Below are positions 34,025 to 43,075 of a DNA stretch of 64,000 nt, piece after piece; the stretch's first letter is position 1, and each line of letters begins with the position of its first letter. The position numbers and the translations under genes are program-made. Location of the stretch: assembly GCF_002090175.1 (NCBI RefSeq), contig NZ_BBRN01000004.1, positions 62,001 through 126,000 of the forward strand. Direction: 5' to 3'. The notes beneath the pieces were generated by a model. That model was not told the origin of the DNA, searched no databases, and saw only the letters and a list, made by a program, of their open reading frames with translations. The stretch comes from Demequina sp. NBRC 110057 (GTDB lineage Bacteria > Actinomycetota > Actinomycetes > Actinomycetales > Demequinaceae).

Positions 34025-34043
34025 CGTCTCAGATGGTGAGACG
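34025..34043. promoter_or_regulatory. Operator palindrome between ndgR and leuC
   Basis: CGTCTCA-GATGG-TGAGACG: perfect 7-base arms with a 5-base spacer, 21 bases before the leuC ATG and directly behind the TAGTAT box of ndgR. The position fits a site where NdgR controls both genes. Binding is inferred. Confidence 0.7.
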
Positions 34044-34064
34044 TCGAATGTTCGGAGGTAAGTC

Positions 34065-35498
34065 ATGGGAACCACGCTCGCGGAGAAGCTGTGGGCCGAT
34101 CACCTGGTCCGCAAGGGTGAGGACGGCGCGCCCGACCTCATCTACATCGATCTGCACATGTGCCACGAGGTCACGAGCCCGCAGGCGTTCGAGGGTCTGC
34201 GCCTCGCCGGCCGCCCTGTGCGCCGCCCCGATCTGACGATCGCGACCGAGGACCACAACACCCCCACCCTCGACATCGACAAGCCGATCGCGGACCTCAC
34301 CAGCCGCACCCAGGTCGACACGCTGCGTGCCAACGCCAAGGAGTTCGGCGTGCGCATCCACTCGCTGGGCGACTCCGACCAGGGCATCGTCCACGTCGTC
34401 GGCCCCCAGCTCGGCCTCACCATGCCCGGCATGACGGTGGTGTGTGGAGACTCCCACACCTCGACGCACGGCGCCTTCGGGTCTCTCGCGTTCGGCATCG
34501 GCACCTCCGAGGTGGAGCACGTGCTCGCCACGCAGACGCTGCCGCTGAAGCCGTTCAAGACCATGGCGATCAACGTTGACGGCGAGCTGCCCGAGGGCTC
34601 GACCGCGAAGGACATCATCCTCGCGATCATCGCCAAGATCGGCACCGGCGGCGGCCAGGGCTACGTCCTGGAGTACCGCGGCGAGGCGATCCGCAAGCTG
34701 TCGATGGAAGCCCGCATGACGATCTGCAACATGTCGATCGAGGCCGGCGCCCGCGCGGGAATGATCGCGCCCGACGAGACCACCTTTGAGTACGTCAAGG
34801 GCCGTCCCCACGCGCCCGAAGGTGCCGACTGGGACGCCGCCGTGGACTACTGGCGCACGCTCACCACGGACGATGACGCCGTCTTCGACACCGAGGTGAA
34901 CCTCAACGCCGCCGACCTCGAGCCGTTCGTCACCTGGGGCACCAACCCCGGCCAGGGTCTGCCGCTGTCCGCGACGGTTCCCAACCCCGCCGAGATCGCC
35001 GATGCCGACGAGCGCGAGGCCGCCGTCAACGCCATCCGTTACATGGGCCTCACGCCCGGCCAGCCGCTGCGCGACCTGGCGATCGACACCGTGTTCCTCG
35101 GCTCGTGCACCAACGGCCGCATCGAGGACCTGCGCGCCGCCGCGGAGATCATCCAGGGCCGCACCAAGGCCGCCCACACCCGCATGCTTGTGGTGCCAGG
35201 CTCGGCGCGCGTGCGCCTCCAGGCCGAGCAGGAGGGGCTGGACAAGATCTTCATCGAGTTCGGTGCCGAGTGGCGCAACGCCGGCTGCTCGATGTGCCTG
35301 GGCATGAACCCCGACCAGCTGAAGCCCGAGGAGCGCTCCGCGTCCACCTCGAACCGCAACTTCGAGGGCCGTCAGGGTAAGGGCGGTCGCACGCACCTCG
35401 TGTCGCCGCTCGTCGCCGCCGCCACCGCGGTCCGCGGCACCCTGTCCAGCCCCGCCGACCTGGCAGACGTCGACGTCCTCGTCGGCGCCGGCGCGTAA
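34065..35498 (+). CDS. leuC: 3-isopropylmalate dehydratase, large subunit
   Basis: A 477-residue aconitase-fold subunit that, with LeuD, converts 2-isopropylmalate to 3-isopropylmalate. The 4Fe-4S ligands are Cys348 (LGSCTNGR), Cys408 and Cys411 (GCSMCLGMN). Active-site blocks [27 protein letters not shown] and [15 protein letters not shown] are intact. CGGAGG precedes ATG 34065, and leuD starts 12 bases after the stop. Control by the adjacent IclR regulator is likely. Confidence 0.97.
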   Translation: MGTTLAEKLWADHLVRKGEDGAPDLIYIDLHMCHEVTSPQAFEGLRLAGRPVRRPDLTIATEDHNTPTLDIDKPIADLTSRTQVDTLRANAKEFGVRIHSLGDSDQGIVHVVGPQLGLTMPGMTVVCGDSHTSTHGAFGSLAFGIGTSEVEHVLATQTLPLKPFKTMAINVDGELPEGSTAKDIILAIIAKIGTGGGQGYVLEYRGEAIRKLSMEARMTICNMSIEAGARAGMIAPDETTFEYVKGRPHAPEGADWDAAVDYWRTLTTDDDAVFDTEVNLNAADLEPFVTWGTNPGQGLPLSATVPNPAEIADADEREAAVNAIRYMGLTPGQPLRDLAIDTVFLGSCTNGRIEDLRAAAEIIQGRTKAAHTRMLVVPGSARVRLQAEQEGLDKIFIEFGAEWRNAGCSMCLGMNPDQLKPEERSASTSNRNFEGRQGKGGRTHLVSPLVAAATAVRGTLSSPADLADVDVLVGAGA

Positions 35499-35510
35499 GG
35501 AGAAGCCGCC

Positions 35511-36149
35511 ATGGAGAAGTTCACCACCCACACCGGCATCGGCGTCCCGCTGCGTCGTTCGAACGTCGACACCGACCAGATCATCCCCGCCGTCTACCTC
35601 AAGCGCGTCACCCGTACCGGCTTCGAGGACGCGCTCTTCGCCGCCTGGCGCGGCGACGAGTCGTTCATCCTCAACCAGGAGGAGTACAAGGCGGGCTCCG
35701 TGCTGGTTGCCGGCCCCGACTTCGGCACCGGCTCGTCCCGCGAGCACGCCGTGTGGGCGCTCAAGGATTACGGGTTCAAGGTGGTCCTCGCCTCGCGCTT
35801 CGCGGACATCTTCCGCGGAAACTCGGGCAAGCAGGGCCTCGTCACCGGCATCGTGAGCCAGGAGAACATCGAGCTCCTGTGGAAGATGCTCGAGACCGAG
35901 CCCGGCAAGGAGATCACCGTCTCGCTCGAGGACCGCACCGCCTCCTGCGGCGAGCTGACGGTACCCTTCGAGATCGACGACTACGTGCGCTGGCGCCTCA
36001 TGGAGGGCCTTGACGACATCGGCCTCACCCTGCAGAACGAGGCCGACATCACTGCCTTCGAGGCGACGCGCGACGCGTGGCGTCCGAAGACCCTGCCGGC
36101 CAAGACCGACGAGAAGTTCGTCGTCGAGGTCGCCCGCCCCGTCGAGTAA
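35511..36149 (+). CDS. leuD: 3-isopropylmalate dehydratase, small subunit
   Basis: A 212-residue swivelling domain of isopropylmalate isomerase. Family blocks are [57 protein letters not shown] and [24 protein letters not shown] precedes the ATG. It forms the operon with leuC and leads into a MATE exporter gene 8 bases after the stop. Confidence 0.97.
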   Translation: MEKFTTHTGIGVPLRRSNVDTDQIIPAVYLKRVTRTGFEDALFAAWRGDESFILNQEEYKAGSVLVAGPDFGTGSSREHAVWALKDYGFKVVLASRFADIFRGNSGKQGLVTGIVSQENIELLWKMLETEPGKEITVSLEDRTASCGELTVPFEIDDYVRWRLMEGLDDIGLTLQNEADITAFEATRDAWRPKTLPAKTDEKFVVEVARPVE

Positions 36150-36157
36150 GGACTCTC

Positions 36158-37534
36158 ACGAGCGCCACAGACCAGCCTCAGCGACGCCGCGTCGCCCGAC
36201 CGCTTCCGCATCGGGCCGCGGCGTCGCTTGCGTTGCCCGCGATCGCCTCCAACGTGGCGGTCCCCATCGCGGGTCTCGTGGACACCGCCGCGCTCGGCCA
36301 CTTCTCGACGGCCACGGACATCGGCGCTGTGGGACTCGGCGCCGCCGTCATCTCGACGCTGTTCTGGATCTTCTCGTTCCTGCGCGCCGGCACCACGTCC
36401 CTGGTGGGCCGCGCGTTGGGTAGCGGCGACAGCACCGGCGCCGTCCGCCACGTGCAGCGCGCGGGGGCCCTCGCCGCGGCGATGTCGGTGGCATGGCTGA
36501 TCCTGATGTGGGCGGTAGTCCCCGCGATCCTCACGCTCCTGGCGCCCGAGGGGCCGGCCCGTGACGCCGCGCTCACCTACACCCTCATCCGCGGGCTGTC
36601 GCTGCCCGCGCTCCTCGTGACGCTCATCGTGGCCGGCTACTTCATCGGCGCCAAGAACACCCGCGTTCCCCTGCTCGTCGCATCGGTGCAGGCGGTGGCG
36701 AACATCGTGCTCGACCTCGTCCTCGTCGGGGGAGCGGGCATGGGGGCCGCCGGCGCCGCCTGGGGCACCTTCGGCTCCGAGTGGATCGGCGCCGGCCTCG
36801 CCGTCGTGATCCTGTGGCGCCGCCTCGAGCCGGACCAGCGGGCCACGATGCGCGACTGGCGTGACGCCACCCTGCGCCGCGGCTGGGGCGCCCTCGCGCG
36901 CTTCAACGGTGCCCTCATGGGCCGCACCGCGCTCCTCACGTCGGTGGTGACATTTGTGGCGTCCATCGGATCCCACTTCGGGCCCGAGATCCTCGCGGCC
37001 AACGCGATCATGCTGCAACTGATGAACGTGGCGTCCTATGCGCTCGATGGGTACGCGAATGCCGCGGAGGCGCTCGTCGCGCACGCCGCGGGCGCCGGCG
37101 ACGTGCCCGGCATGCACGCCGCGGTGATCGCCTCCGCGATCCCGATGGCCGCGATCGGTGCCGTCCTGAGCCTTGGGTATTGGCTGGGGCGCGACATCAT
37201 CCTGGGCGCGCTCACCGACCTTCCCGAGGTGCGCGAGGCGGCCATCGGGTATTGGCCGTGGATCGCGCTGCTCCCGCTCGTGTCGTGGGGCGCGTGGTGG
37301 CTCGACGGCGTGTTCCTGGGAGCGGGCCAGTCCGGCCTCATGTTCGCCGCGATGACCGTCTCCGTGCTCGGGGTGTTCCTGCCGCTGCTGCTCGTGGGCG
37401 CGGCGGTGTGGGGGCTCAGCAACGGACTCGTCTGGACGGCGTTCCTGGTGCTCAACGCGGTGCGGCAGGTGACGCTCGGCGTGGCCTATCCACGCCTGAC
37501 GCGCCGCGTTTCTCACCCCGCCCCCTCAATCTGA
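36158..37534 (+). CDS. MATE-family efflux transporter (DinF-like)
   Basis: About 458 residues with twelve hydrophobic helices in two MATE repeats. The start of helix 1 is LALPAIASNVAVPIAGLVDT, followed by AALGHFSTATDIGAVGLGAA and YFIGAKNTRVPLLVASVQAV, typical of the DinF branch. It exports small molecules against Na+ or H+. The start is unusual: no ATG, GTG or TTG fits. AAGGA (36148-36152) is followed after 5 bases by ACG at 36158, which would give MSATDQPQRRR. Alternatives are GTG 36077, 73 bases inside leuD, or TTG 36233, which removes part of helix 1. Confidence 0.85.
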   Translation, partial: TSATDQPQRRRVARPLPHRAAASLALPAIASNVAVPIAGLVDTAALGHFSTATDIGAVGLGAAVISTLFWIFSFLRAGTTSLVGRALGSGDSTGAVRHVQRAGALAAAMSVAWLILMWAVVPAILTLLAPEGPARDAALTYTLIRGLSLPALLVTLIVAGYFIGAKNTRVPLLVASVQAVANIVLDLVLVGGAGMGAAGAAWGTFGSEWIGAGLAVVILWRRLEPDQRATMRDWRDATLRRGWGALARFNGALMGRTALLTSVVTFVASIGSHFGPEILAANAIMLQLMNVASYALDGYANAAEALVAHAAGAGDVPGMHAAVIASAIPMAAIGAVLSLGYWLGRDIILGALTDLPEVREAAIGYWPWIALLPLVSWGAWWLDGVFLGAGQSGLMFAAMTVSVLGVFLPLLLVGAAVWGLSNGLVWTAFLVLNAVRQVTLGVAYPRLTRRVSHPAPSI

Positions 37535-37612
37535 ACCAGTTCTGCGGCGACACGCCGCGGCATCGGCCGTCCCCGGGCCGGATGCCGGCGTGTCGCACCG
37601 CGAGACGGTTCA
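37532..37612. repeat. Long interrupted palindrome, element 2
   Basis: Outer arms TGAACC (37532-37537) and GGTTCA (37607-37612), inner arms GCGACACGCCG (37547-37557) and CGGCGTGTCGC (37586-37596), with 9- and 10-base interruptions. Flanking C-rich and G-rich runs (CCCCCTCA on the left, TGAGGGGG on the right) extend the pairing. Same design and core words as 27613-27700. It lies right behind the MATE gene stop and before the CPBP-like gene. Confidence 0.75.
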
Positions 37613-37656
37613 CAGTGAGGGGGAGGGGGCGCTGCAGACGTGGCATGCTGGCGCGC

Positions 37657-38502
37657 ATGGCCGATGCCGTCGAGACCTCCGCACGCCCGGTACCGGCGTG
37701 GGAGGGGGACGCTCGCGACTGGTCGCGGCTCGGCGCGGCGGCGCTCGTGTGCGGAGCCGCCGTCCTGCTCTTCGCGGTGCACGTGCGCCCGCTGGGGTAC
37801 ATGCCGCTCCTCGTGGGGGTCGCGCTCGGCCTCGCCGTCGACCGGCGCCTGGGTCGCGACCTGGCGATCATCGCTGCGGGTCAGCTCATCATCTCGGCGA
37901 TCTCCCTCAAGGCGGACCTGTCCGATGCCGGGATGGCCCGCTTCACCGCCGCGCTGGGCCTCGCCGTGCTGGTTCCGTGGGCGCTCGACCGATGGTGGAC
38001 GCGCGAGAGGACCATCAGCTTCCCCGTGCGCACCGGCCGGCCGTGGACCCGCGCCCAGTGGATCTACCTGGGCGTCGTGGTGGTGGCCGGGTACCTCATC
38101 CTGCCGTTCTACTTCCTGGGCTCCGGCGCCTACCTCAACTGGCCCGACCTCGTGGGCGACACCGACGTCGCGAGGCTTTTCGTGGGCGTCAACGCGGTCG
38201 GCATTTGGGACGAGCTGTTCTTCATCTGCACGGTGTTCGCGCTCCTCGCCCGCCACTTCCCGATCGGGCTCGCCAACGTGTTGCAGTCCGTGGTGTTCGT
38301 GTCCTTCCTGTGGGAGCTGGGCTACCGCGAGTGGGGTCCGTTGCTGACGGTGCCGTTCGCGCTCGTGCAGGGCTGGATCTTCGCGCGCTGGAAGTCGCTG
38401 GGCTACGTGGTGACCGTGCACCTGCTGTTCGACGCCGTGGTCTTCGCCGTCCTTGTCCACGGCCACCTGGGCTACCTCGACGTGTTCGTGACGGCCCCAT
38501 GA
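37657..38502 (+). CDS. CPBP-like (CAAX protease-related) integral membrane protein
   Basis: A 281-residue protein with about eight hydrophobic helices. The segment VNAVGIWDELFFICTVFALL resembles motif 1 of CPBP/CAAX intramembrane proteases (normally EExxxR), here with DE in place of EE and no following Arg, and a late VTVHLLFDAVVFA gives a His. Catalytic competence is therefore doubtful. ATG 37657 or 37645 is possible. Its stop overlaps the next gene (ATGA). Confidence 0.68.
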   Translation: MADAVETSARPVPAWEGDARDWSRLGAAALVCGAAVLLFAVHVRPLGYMPLLVGVALGLAVDRRLGRDLAIIAAGQLIISAISLKADLSDAGMARFTAALGLAVLVPWALDRWWTRERTISFPVRTGRPWTRAQWIYLGVVVVAGYLILPFYFLGSGAYLNWPDLVGDTDVARLFVGVNAVGIWDELFFICTVFALLARHFPIGLANVLQSVVFVSFLWELGYREWGPLLTVPFALVQGWIFARWKSLGYVVTVHLLFDAVVFAVLVHGHLGYLDVFVTAP

Positions 38503-39080
38503 CCCGCGTGGTGGGGCTCGCGGGGCCGCCGGGCTCGGGCAAGTCCACGCTCGCCGCACGGATGGCCGATGCCTGGGGCCCCGGGGTCGTCGCGGTCCCC
38601 ATGGACGGGTTTCACCTCAGCAACGAGGTCCTCGCCAGCCGGGGCCTCGCCTCCCGCAAGGGTGCGCCCGACACGTTCGACGTGGACGGCCTCGTCGCGT
38701 TGCTCGGCGGGCTCGCGGACCCCGCCCGCGCCGACCTCGCGGCCCCGGCGTACTCGCGCGAGCTCCACGACCCCGTCCCCGACGCCATCGCCCTTCCCGC
38801 GGGCCTCGACACCGTCATCCTCGAGGGCAACTACCTGGGACTCGGGATGGGCGGATGGGAGCGGGTGCGCCCGCTGCTCGGGTACCTGTGGTTTCTCGAC
38901 GTGCCGTGGGAGGTGACGCGAGAGCGGCTCATCGCCCGCCGCGCAGCGACGGGGCGGGACCCGGCGGAGGCCGTCGCGTGGGTCGACGCCGTCGACAGGG
39001 AGAACGATGCGCTGATCCGGGCCACGGCATCGGCCGCCGATGCGCCCCTCGCCGACGGCGAGGTGCCTCCCGCGCCCTAG
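38499..39080 (+). CDS. P-loop nucleoside/nucleotide kinase-family protein (FrcK/YggC-like)
   Basis: A 193-residue P-loop kinase related to pantothenate/uridine kinases. Walker A is GLAGPPGSGKSTLAARM, followed by VVAVPMDGFHLSNEVLASR, GAPDTFDVDGLVALLGGL and VILEGNYLGLG. These are the blocks of YggC/FrcK-type proteins, some of which phosphorylate fructose or nucleosides. Coupled to the upstream CPBP-like gene by a 4-base overlap and overlapping the convergent pfkB-family gene by 4 bases. Confidence 0.86.
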   Translation: MTRVVGLAGPPGSGKSTLAARMADAWGPGVVAVPMDGFHLSNEVLASRGLASRKGAPDTFDVDGLVALLGGLADPARADLAAPAYSRELHDPVPDAIALPAGLDTVILEGNYLGLGMGGWERVRPLLGYLWFLDVPWEVTRERLIARRAATGRDPAEAVAWVDAVDRENDALIRATASAADAPLADGEVPPAP

Positions 39081-39976
39081 GAGGGCAGAGGCTCCGCGAG
39101 CCAGGCCCGGGTGCCGAACGAGCGCAGCGACACCGCGACCACCCGCGAGGCCCACGCGAGGTCCTCGGGAAGCCGCGCCGCGTCGTAGCCCCGTGAGGCC
39201 AGCCGATGCGCCAGGGCCCCGTGCAGCACGTCGCCGGCCCCGAGCGTGTCGACCACGTCGACAGGCGCCACCGGCACCTCCCTCACGGGGCCGCCGGTCG
39301 TCACCAGGAGAGGGTCGCCGCCGCGACTGATGACGGCGGCGCGGGCGCCGAGCTCGAGGAGTCGCGCGAGCGTCGCGTAGGGGTCAGATCCGGCCTCGGG
39401 GAACGCGAAGTCGTCGGAGACCACCGCCACGTCGGTGACGGCAAGGAGAGCAGCGGTGTACTGCTTGTGGGACCCCGCGTCGAGGACGACGGGGATGCCG
39501 CGCTCGCGGGCCGCATGCGCCAACGGCAGGGACAGGTGGCGGTGATAGCCGTCGATCAGGACGGCGCCCGCGTCGTCCAGCAGCGCCGCAGGGTCGAGGC
39601 CCGCGGGCGTGCCAGGCACCGTCACGGCGGCGCCGGTGGGGGAGACCACGGCGCGCTCGCCGGTGGCGCGGGTGACCATGATCGCTGCCGTCAGCGGCGG
39701 CCCGGTGGGGGAGGCATCGGCCACCACCAGGTCGACCCCGCAGCCGGCGAGGTCGGCGGCAACGAGGTCCGACAGCGGATGAGACGGCAGCGCCGTCACG
39801 AGGCGCGCGGACCCTCCCAGGCGAGCGGCGGCGACGGCAGCGTTCGTCGCGGGCCCTCCCGCGGCCACGAAGAAGTCGTGCGAGGCGACCTTGCGGTTCG
39901 CGGGCGGCACGCCGTCCACGAGATGAGCGACATCAAGGGTCGTGAGACCCGCGCAGACCACCGTCGACCCCGTCAT
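39077..39976 (-). CDS. PfkB-family carbohydrate kinase
   Basis: A 299-residue ribokinase-fold enzyme. The substrate-side glycine block is FFVAAGGPATNAAVAAARLG and the ATP/catalytic block is VVDTLGAGDVLHGALAHRL with the catalytic Asp. The substrate is not evident; ribokinase- or sugar-kinase-like activity is expected. ATG 39976 is used; the longer reading upstream has no family match. It stands opposite the P-loop kinase and next to murA, without an obvious pathway link. Confidence 0.87.
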   Translation of the reverse strand: MTGSTVVCAGLTTLDVAHLVDGVPPANRKVASHDFFVAAGGPATNAAVAAARLGGSARLVTALPSHPLSDLVAADLAGCGVDLVVADASPTGPPLTAAIMVTRATGERAVVSPTGAAVTVPGTPAGLDPAALLDDAGAVLIDGYHRHLSLPLAHAARERGIPVVLDAGSHKQYTAALLAVTDVAVVSDDFAFPEAGSDPYATLARLLELGARAAVISRGGDPLLVTTGGPVREVPVAPVDVVDTLGAGDVLHGALAHRLASRGYDAARLPEDLAWASRVVAVSLRSFGTRAWLAEPLPS

Positions 39977-40040
39977 GCGGACGATCCTGCCACGCCCGGC
40001 CGCGCGCGCCGGGTGGGTGGGGGCCGCGAGGTAAGGGAAG

Positions 40041-41360
40041 ATGGTCCCCATGATCGACTCCATCCGCGTCCATGGCGGGCGTGCGCTGCGTGGCGAGATC
40101 CACGTGCGCGGCGCCAAGAACTTCGTCTCCAAGGCGATGGTCGCCGCCCTGCTCGGCTCGACCCCGTCGACCCTGCGCAACGTGCCGCAGATCCGCGACG
40201 TCGAGGTCGTCTCCTCCCTCCTCAGCCTCCACGGCGCCCCGGTGGACTACGACGTCGAGACCGGCGTCCTGCACGCCGACACCAGCAACCTGTCGACCGC
40301 CGACGCCTTCCAGATCGCCCAGCACGCTGGCTCCAGCCGCATCCCGATCCTCCTGTGCGGGCCGCTGCTGCACCGCCTGGGCGAGGCGGTCATCCCCGAC
40401 CTCGGCGGCTGCCGCATCGGCGACCGTCCCATCGACTTCCACCTGGAGATCCTCAAGAAGTTCGGCGCGCAGGTCTCCGAGGGGCCCGACGGCCTCCACC
40501 TCACGGCGCCGGACGGGCTCAAGGGCATCAAGCACGAGCTGACCTACCCGTCGGTGGGTGCCACGGAGCAGCTGCTGCTCACCGCCGTCATGGCCGAGGG
40601 CATCACCACGCTGCACAACGCCGCGGTGGAGCCCGAGATCAAGGACCTGATCGACACCCTGCAGCGCATGGGCGCGATCATCTCCGTCGACACCGACCGC
40701 TCGCTCACCATCGAGGGCGTCAGCGAGCTGCGCGGCTTCGACCACACCGCGCTGACGGACCGCATCGAGGTCGGCTCCTGGGCGTGCGCGGCCCTGGCCA
40801 CCAAGGGCGACATCTTCGTGCGCGGCGCCCAGCAGCGCCACATGGGTTACTTCCTCAACGTGTTCCGCAAGGTGGGCGGCGAGTTCGACATCACGTCGGA
40901 CGGCATCCGCTTCTACCACCCCGGCACCGAGCTCAAGCCGATCGCGCTCCAGACGGACGTGCACCCCGGTTTCATGACCGACTGGCAGCAGCCGATGGTG
41001 GTGGCCCTCACGCAGGCCACCGGCCTGTCTATCGTGCACGAGACCGTCTACGAGAACCGCCTGGGATTCACCGGCGCGCTTAACCAGATGGGGGCGCAGG
41101 TCCAGCTGTTCCGCGAGTGCCTGGGCGACAAGCAGTGCCGTTTCGGCCAGCTGAACTTCCAGCATTCCGCCGTGATCTCCGGCCCCACGCCGCTCGCCGC
41201 GGCGGACATCGAGGTCCCCGACCTGCGCGGCGGATTCTCGTACCTCATCGCGGCGCTCGCCGCCGAGGGCACGTCGACCGTGTCGAACATCGGGATCATC
41301 GACCGCGGCTACGAGAACTTCCGCGAGAAGCTCACGGCGCTGGGTGCGGCGGTCGACTGA
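40041..41360 (+). CDS. murA: UDP-N-acetylglucosamine 1-carboxyvinyltransferase
   Basis: A 439-residue EPSP-synthase-fold enzyme that adds enolpyruvyl to UDP-GlcNAc, the first committed step of peptidoglycan synthesis. It carries RGAKNFVSKAMVAALL (the Lys-Asn pair), LCGPLLHRLGEAVIPDLGGC with the PEP/fosfomycin Cys at about residue 124, and late ALNQMGAQVQLF and PDLRGGFSYLIAALAA. The Cys suggests fosfomycin sensitivity at the target, unlike mycobacterial MurA with Asp. ATG 40041 or 40050 is possible. It leads murA-plsC-gpsA-ddl. Confidence 0.94.
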   Translation: MVPMIDSIRVHGGRALRGEIHVRGAKNFVSKAMVAALLGSTPSTLRNVPQIRDVEVVSSLLSLHGAPVDYDVETGVLHADTSNLSTADAFQIAQHAGSSRIPILLCGPLLHRLGEAVIPDLGGCRIGDRPIDFHLEILKKFGAQVSEGPDGLHLTAPDGLKGIKHELTYPSVGATEQLLLTAVMAEGITTLHNAAVEPEIKDLIDTLQRMGAIISVDTDRSLTIEGVSELRGFDHTALTDRIEVGSWACAALATKGDIFVRGAQQRHMGYFLNVFRKVGGEFDITSDGIRFYHPGTELKPIALQTDVHPGFMTDWQQPMVVALTQATGLSIVHETVYENRLGFTGALNQMGAQVQLFRECLGDKQCRFGQLNFQHSAVISGPTPLAAADIEVPDLRGGFSYLIAALAAEGTSTVSNIGIIDRGYENFREKLTALGAAVD

Positions 41361-41363
41361 CCC

Positions 41364-42077
41364 ATGCCCCGTCCCATGCCAGCGGGCTTTCGCGCCGCCG
41401 CCGTCTTCGTCAAACCCGTCCTGCTCGGCGTCACGCGCCGCGAGTGGTCCGGCGGCGAGAACCTGCCGACGGACTCGGGCTTCATCGCCGTGTCCAACCA
41501 CATGACGTACGCGGACCCGTTCACGCTCGCCCACTTCCTGTACGACCACGGGCAGGCGCCGCACTTCCTCGCGAAGGCGTCGCTGTTCGACATCCCGGTG
41601 GTCGGCAAGGCGCTGCACGGCCTCGACCAGGTTCCCGTCCACCGCGGCTCGGCCAAGGCGAAGGACGCCGTCGACGCGGCGGTGACGCTCCTGAAGCGCG
41701 GCGACTCGATCGCCGTGTTCCCCGAGGGCACCCTCACGCGCGACCCCGACCTGTGGCCGATGCTCGCGCGCACCGGCGCGGCGCGCATGGCGCTCGATCA
41801 CGACGTGCCCGTCGTGCCGATCGCCCAGTGGGGAGCGCAGGCGCTTCTCGACCCGTATGGCAAGAAGCCGCACCTGATCCCGCCCAAGAAGGTCATCGTC
41901 CGCGCTGGCCCTCCGGTCGATCTCGACGAGTTCCGCGGCCGTGACCTGGACATCGAGACGCTGCGTTCGGCGACGGATCGCATCATGGGTAGCCTGACGG
42001 GCATGCTCGAGGAGATTCGCGGCGAGAAGGCCCCCGAGAAGCCGTGGGACATGCGACGCGAGGGGGGCGGCCGATGA
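41364..42077 (+). CDS. plsC: 1-acyl-sn-glycerol-3-phosphate acyltransferase
   Basis: A 237-residue PlsC-domain enzyme for phosphatidic acid synthesis. The catalytic NHxxxxD is SNHMTYADPFTLA, the phosphate-binding block is VPVHRGSAKAKD, and FPEGTLTRD is the third motif. It begins 3 bases after murA and its stop overlaps gpsA (ATGA). Next to glycerol-3-phosphate dehydrogenase it supplies the start of phospholipid synthesis. The C-terminus is hydrophilic and basic. Confidence 0.93.
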   Translation: MPRPMPAGFRAAAVFVKPVLLGVTRREWSGGENLPTDSGFIAVSNHMTYADPFTLAHFLYDHGQAPHFLAKASLFDIPVVGKALHGLDQVPVHRGSAKAKDAVDAAVTLLKRGDSIAVFPEGTLTRDPDLWPMLARTGAARMALDHDVPVVPIAQWGAQALLDPYGKKPHLIPPKKVIVRAGPPVDLDEFRGRDLDIETLRSATDRIMGSLTGMLEEIRGEKAPEKPWDMRREGGGR

Positions 42078-43075
42078 CCCGGGCCGCCGTCCTCGGCTCG
42101 GGTGCCTGGGGCACCACGTTCGCGGCGGTCCTCGCCGATGCCGGCACGGACGTCACCCTGTGGGGACGCGACGAGGCGACGGCCGCGCAGATTGTTTCCG
42201 AGCGCCGCAACCAGCGCTTCCTTCCCGACCTCGACCTTCCCGAGGGCATCGCGGCGACCACGGACGTGGAGGCGGCGCTCGACGGTGCGGACATCGTTGC
42301 CGTGGCCTTGCCCGCCCAGATCCTGCGCTCCGTCGTCGCCGACTGGTCGGGCCTCGTCCCCGACGCCGCCGTCGTCACGTCGCTCATGAAGGGCATCGAG
42401 ATCGGTAGCCACGAGCGGATGAGCGAGGTGCTCGCCGACGTGTGGTCCATCCCGGACGAGCGCATGACCGTCGTCTCGGGCCCCAACCTCGCCCGCGAGA
42501 TCGCGGCGCGCCAGCCCACCGCGACGGTCGTGGCCGGCGCCCACCAGGAGGCCGCGGAACTCGTCGCCTCGGCATCGGCCTCCTCCTACTTCCGTCCGTA
42601 CACGAATGCCGACGTGGTCGGCGTGGAGTTGTGCGGCGCCTTCAAGAACGTCATCGCGGTCGCCGTCGGCGTCGCCGACGGCCTCGGCTTCGGCCACAAC
42701 ACGACCGCCACCGTCATGACCCGCGGGCTCGCGGAGATCACGAGGCTCGGCACGGCGCTCGGCGCCCAGCCGGACACGTTCTCGGGGCTGGCCGGCATGG
42801 GCGACCTCATCGCCACCTGCGCGTCGCCTCTGTCGCGTAACCACACGCTCGGCGCCCACGTGGGCCGCGGGCTGTCGCTCGACGACGCGATCGCCCGCAC
42901 CGGCGGCACCGCGGAGGGCGTGAAGACCTCCCAGTCCATCCAGGAACTCGCGCGCGCCCACGGAGTCGACGTGCCCATCTGCGACGCCGTGGTGGCGATG
43001 CTCCACGACGGCGCTCCCATTCAGGAGGTCCTGAATGCTCTCGTGTCTCGACCGCGCAAGGCGGAGGGGGTCTGA
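42074..43075 (+). CDS. gpsA: NAD(P)H-dependent glycerol-3-phosphate dehydrogenase
   Basis: A 333-residue dehydrogenase making sn-glycerol-3-phosphate from dihydroxyacetone phosphate. The Rossmann motif is AVLGSGAWGTTFAAVLADAG, then TSLMKGIEIGSHERMSEVL, the catalytic-lysine block ELCGAFKNVIAVAVGVADGL and AGMGDLIATCASPLSRNHTL. ATG 42074 overlaps the plsC stop; the stop shares one base with the ddl start codon. Confidence 0.96.
   Translation: MTRAAVLGSGAWGTTFAAVLADAGTDVTLWGRDEATAAQIVSERRNQRFLPDLDLPEGIAATTDVEAALDGADIVAVALPAQILRSVVADWSGLVPDAAVVTSLMKGIEIGSHERMSEVLADVWSIPDERMTVVSGPNLAREIAARQPTATVVAGAHQEAAELVASASASSYFRPYTNADVVGVELCGAFKNVIAVAVGVADGLGFGHNTTATVMTRGLAEITRLGTALGAQPDTFSGLAGMGDLIATCASPLSRNHTLGAHVGRGLSLDDAIARTGGTAEGVKTSQSIQELARAHGVDVPICDAVVAMLHDGAPIQEVLNALVSRPRKAEGV

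Noticed and set aside
39933-41873. 646-codon minus-strand frame opposite murA and plsC
   Set aside because: Spans two real plus-strand genes with catalytic motifs; composition typical of antisense frames.
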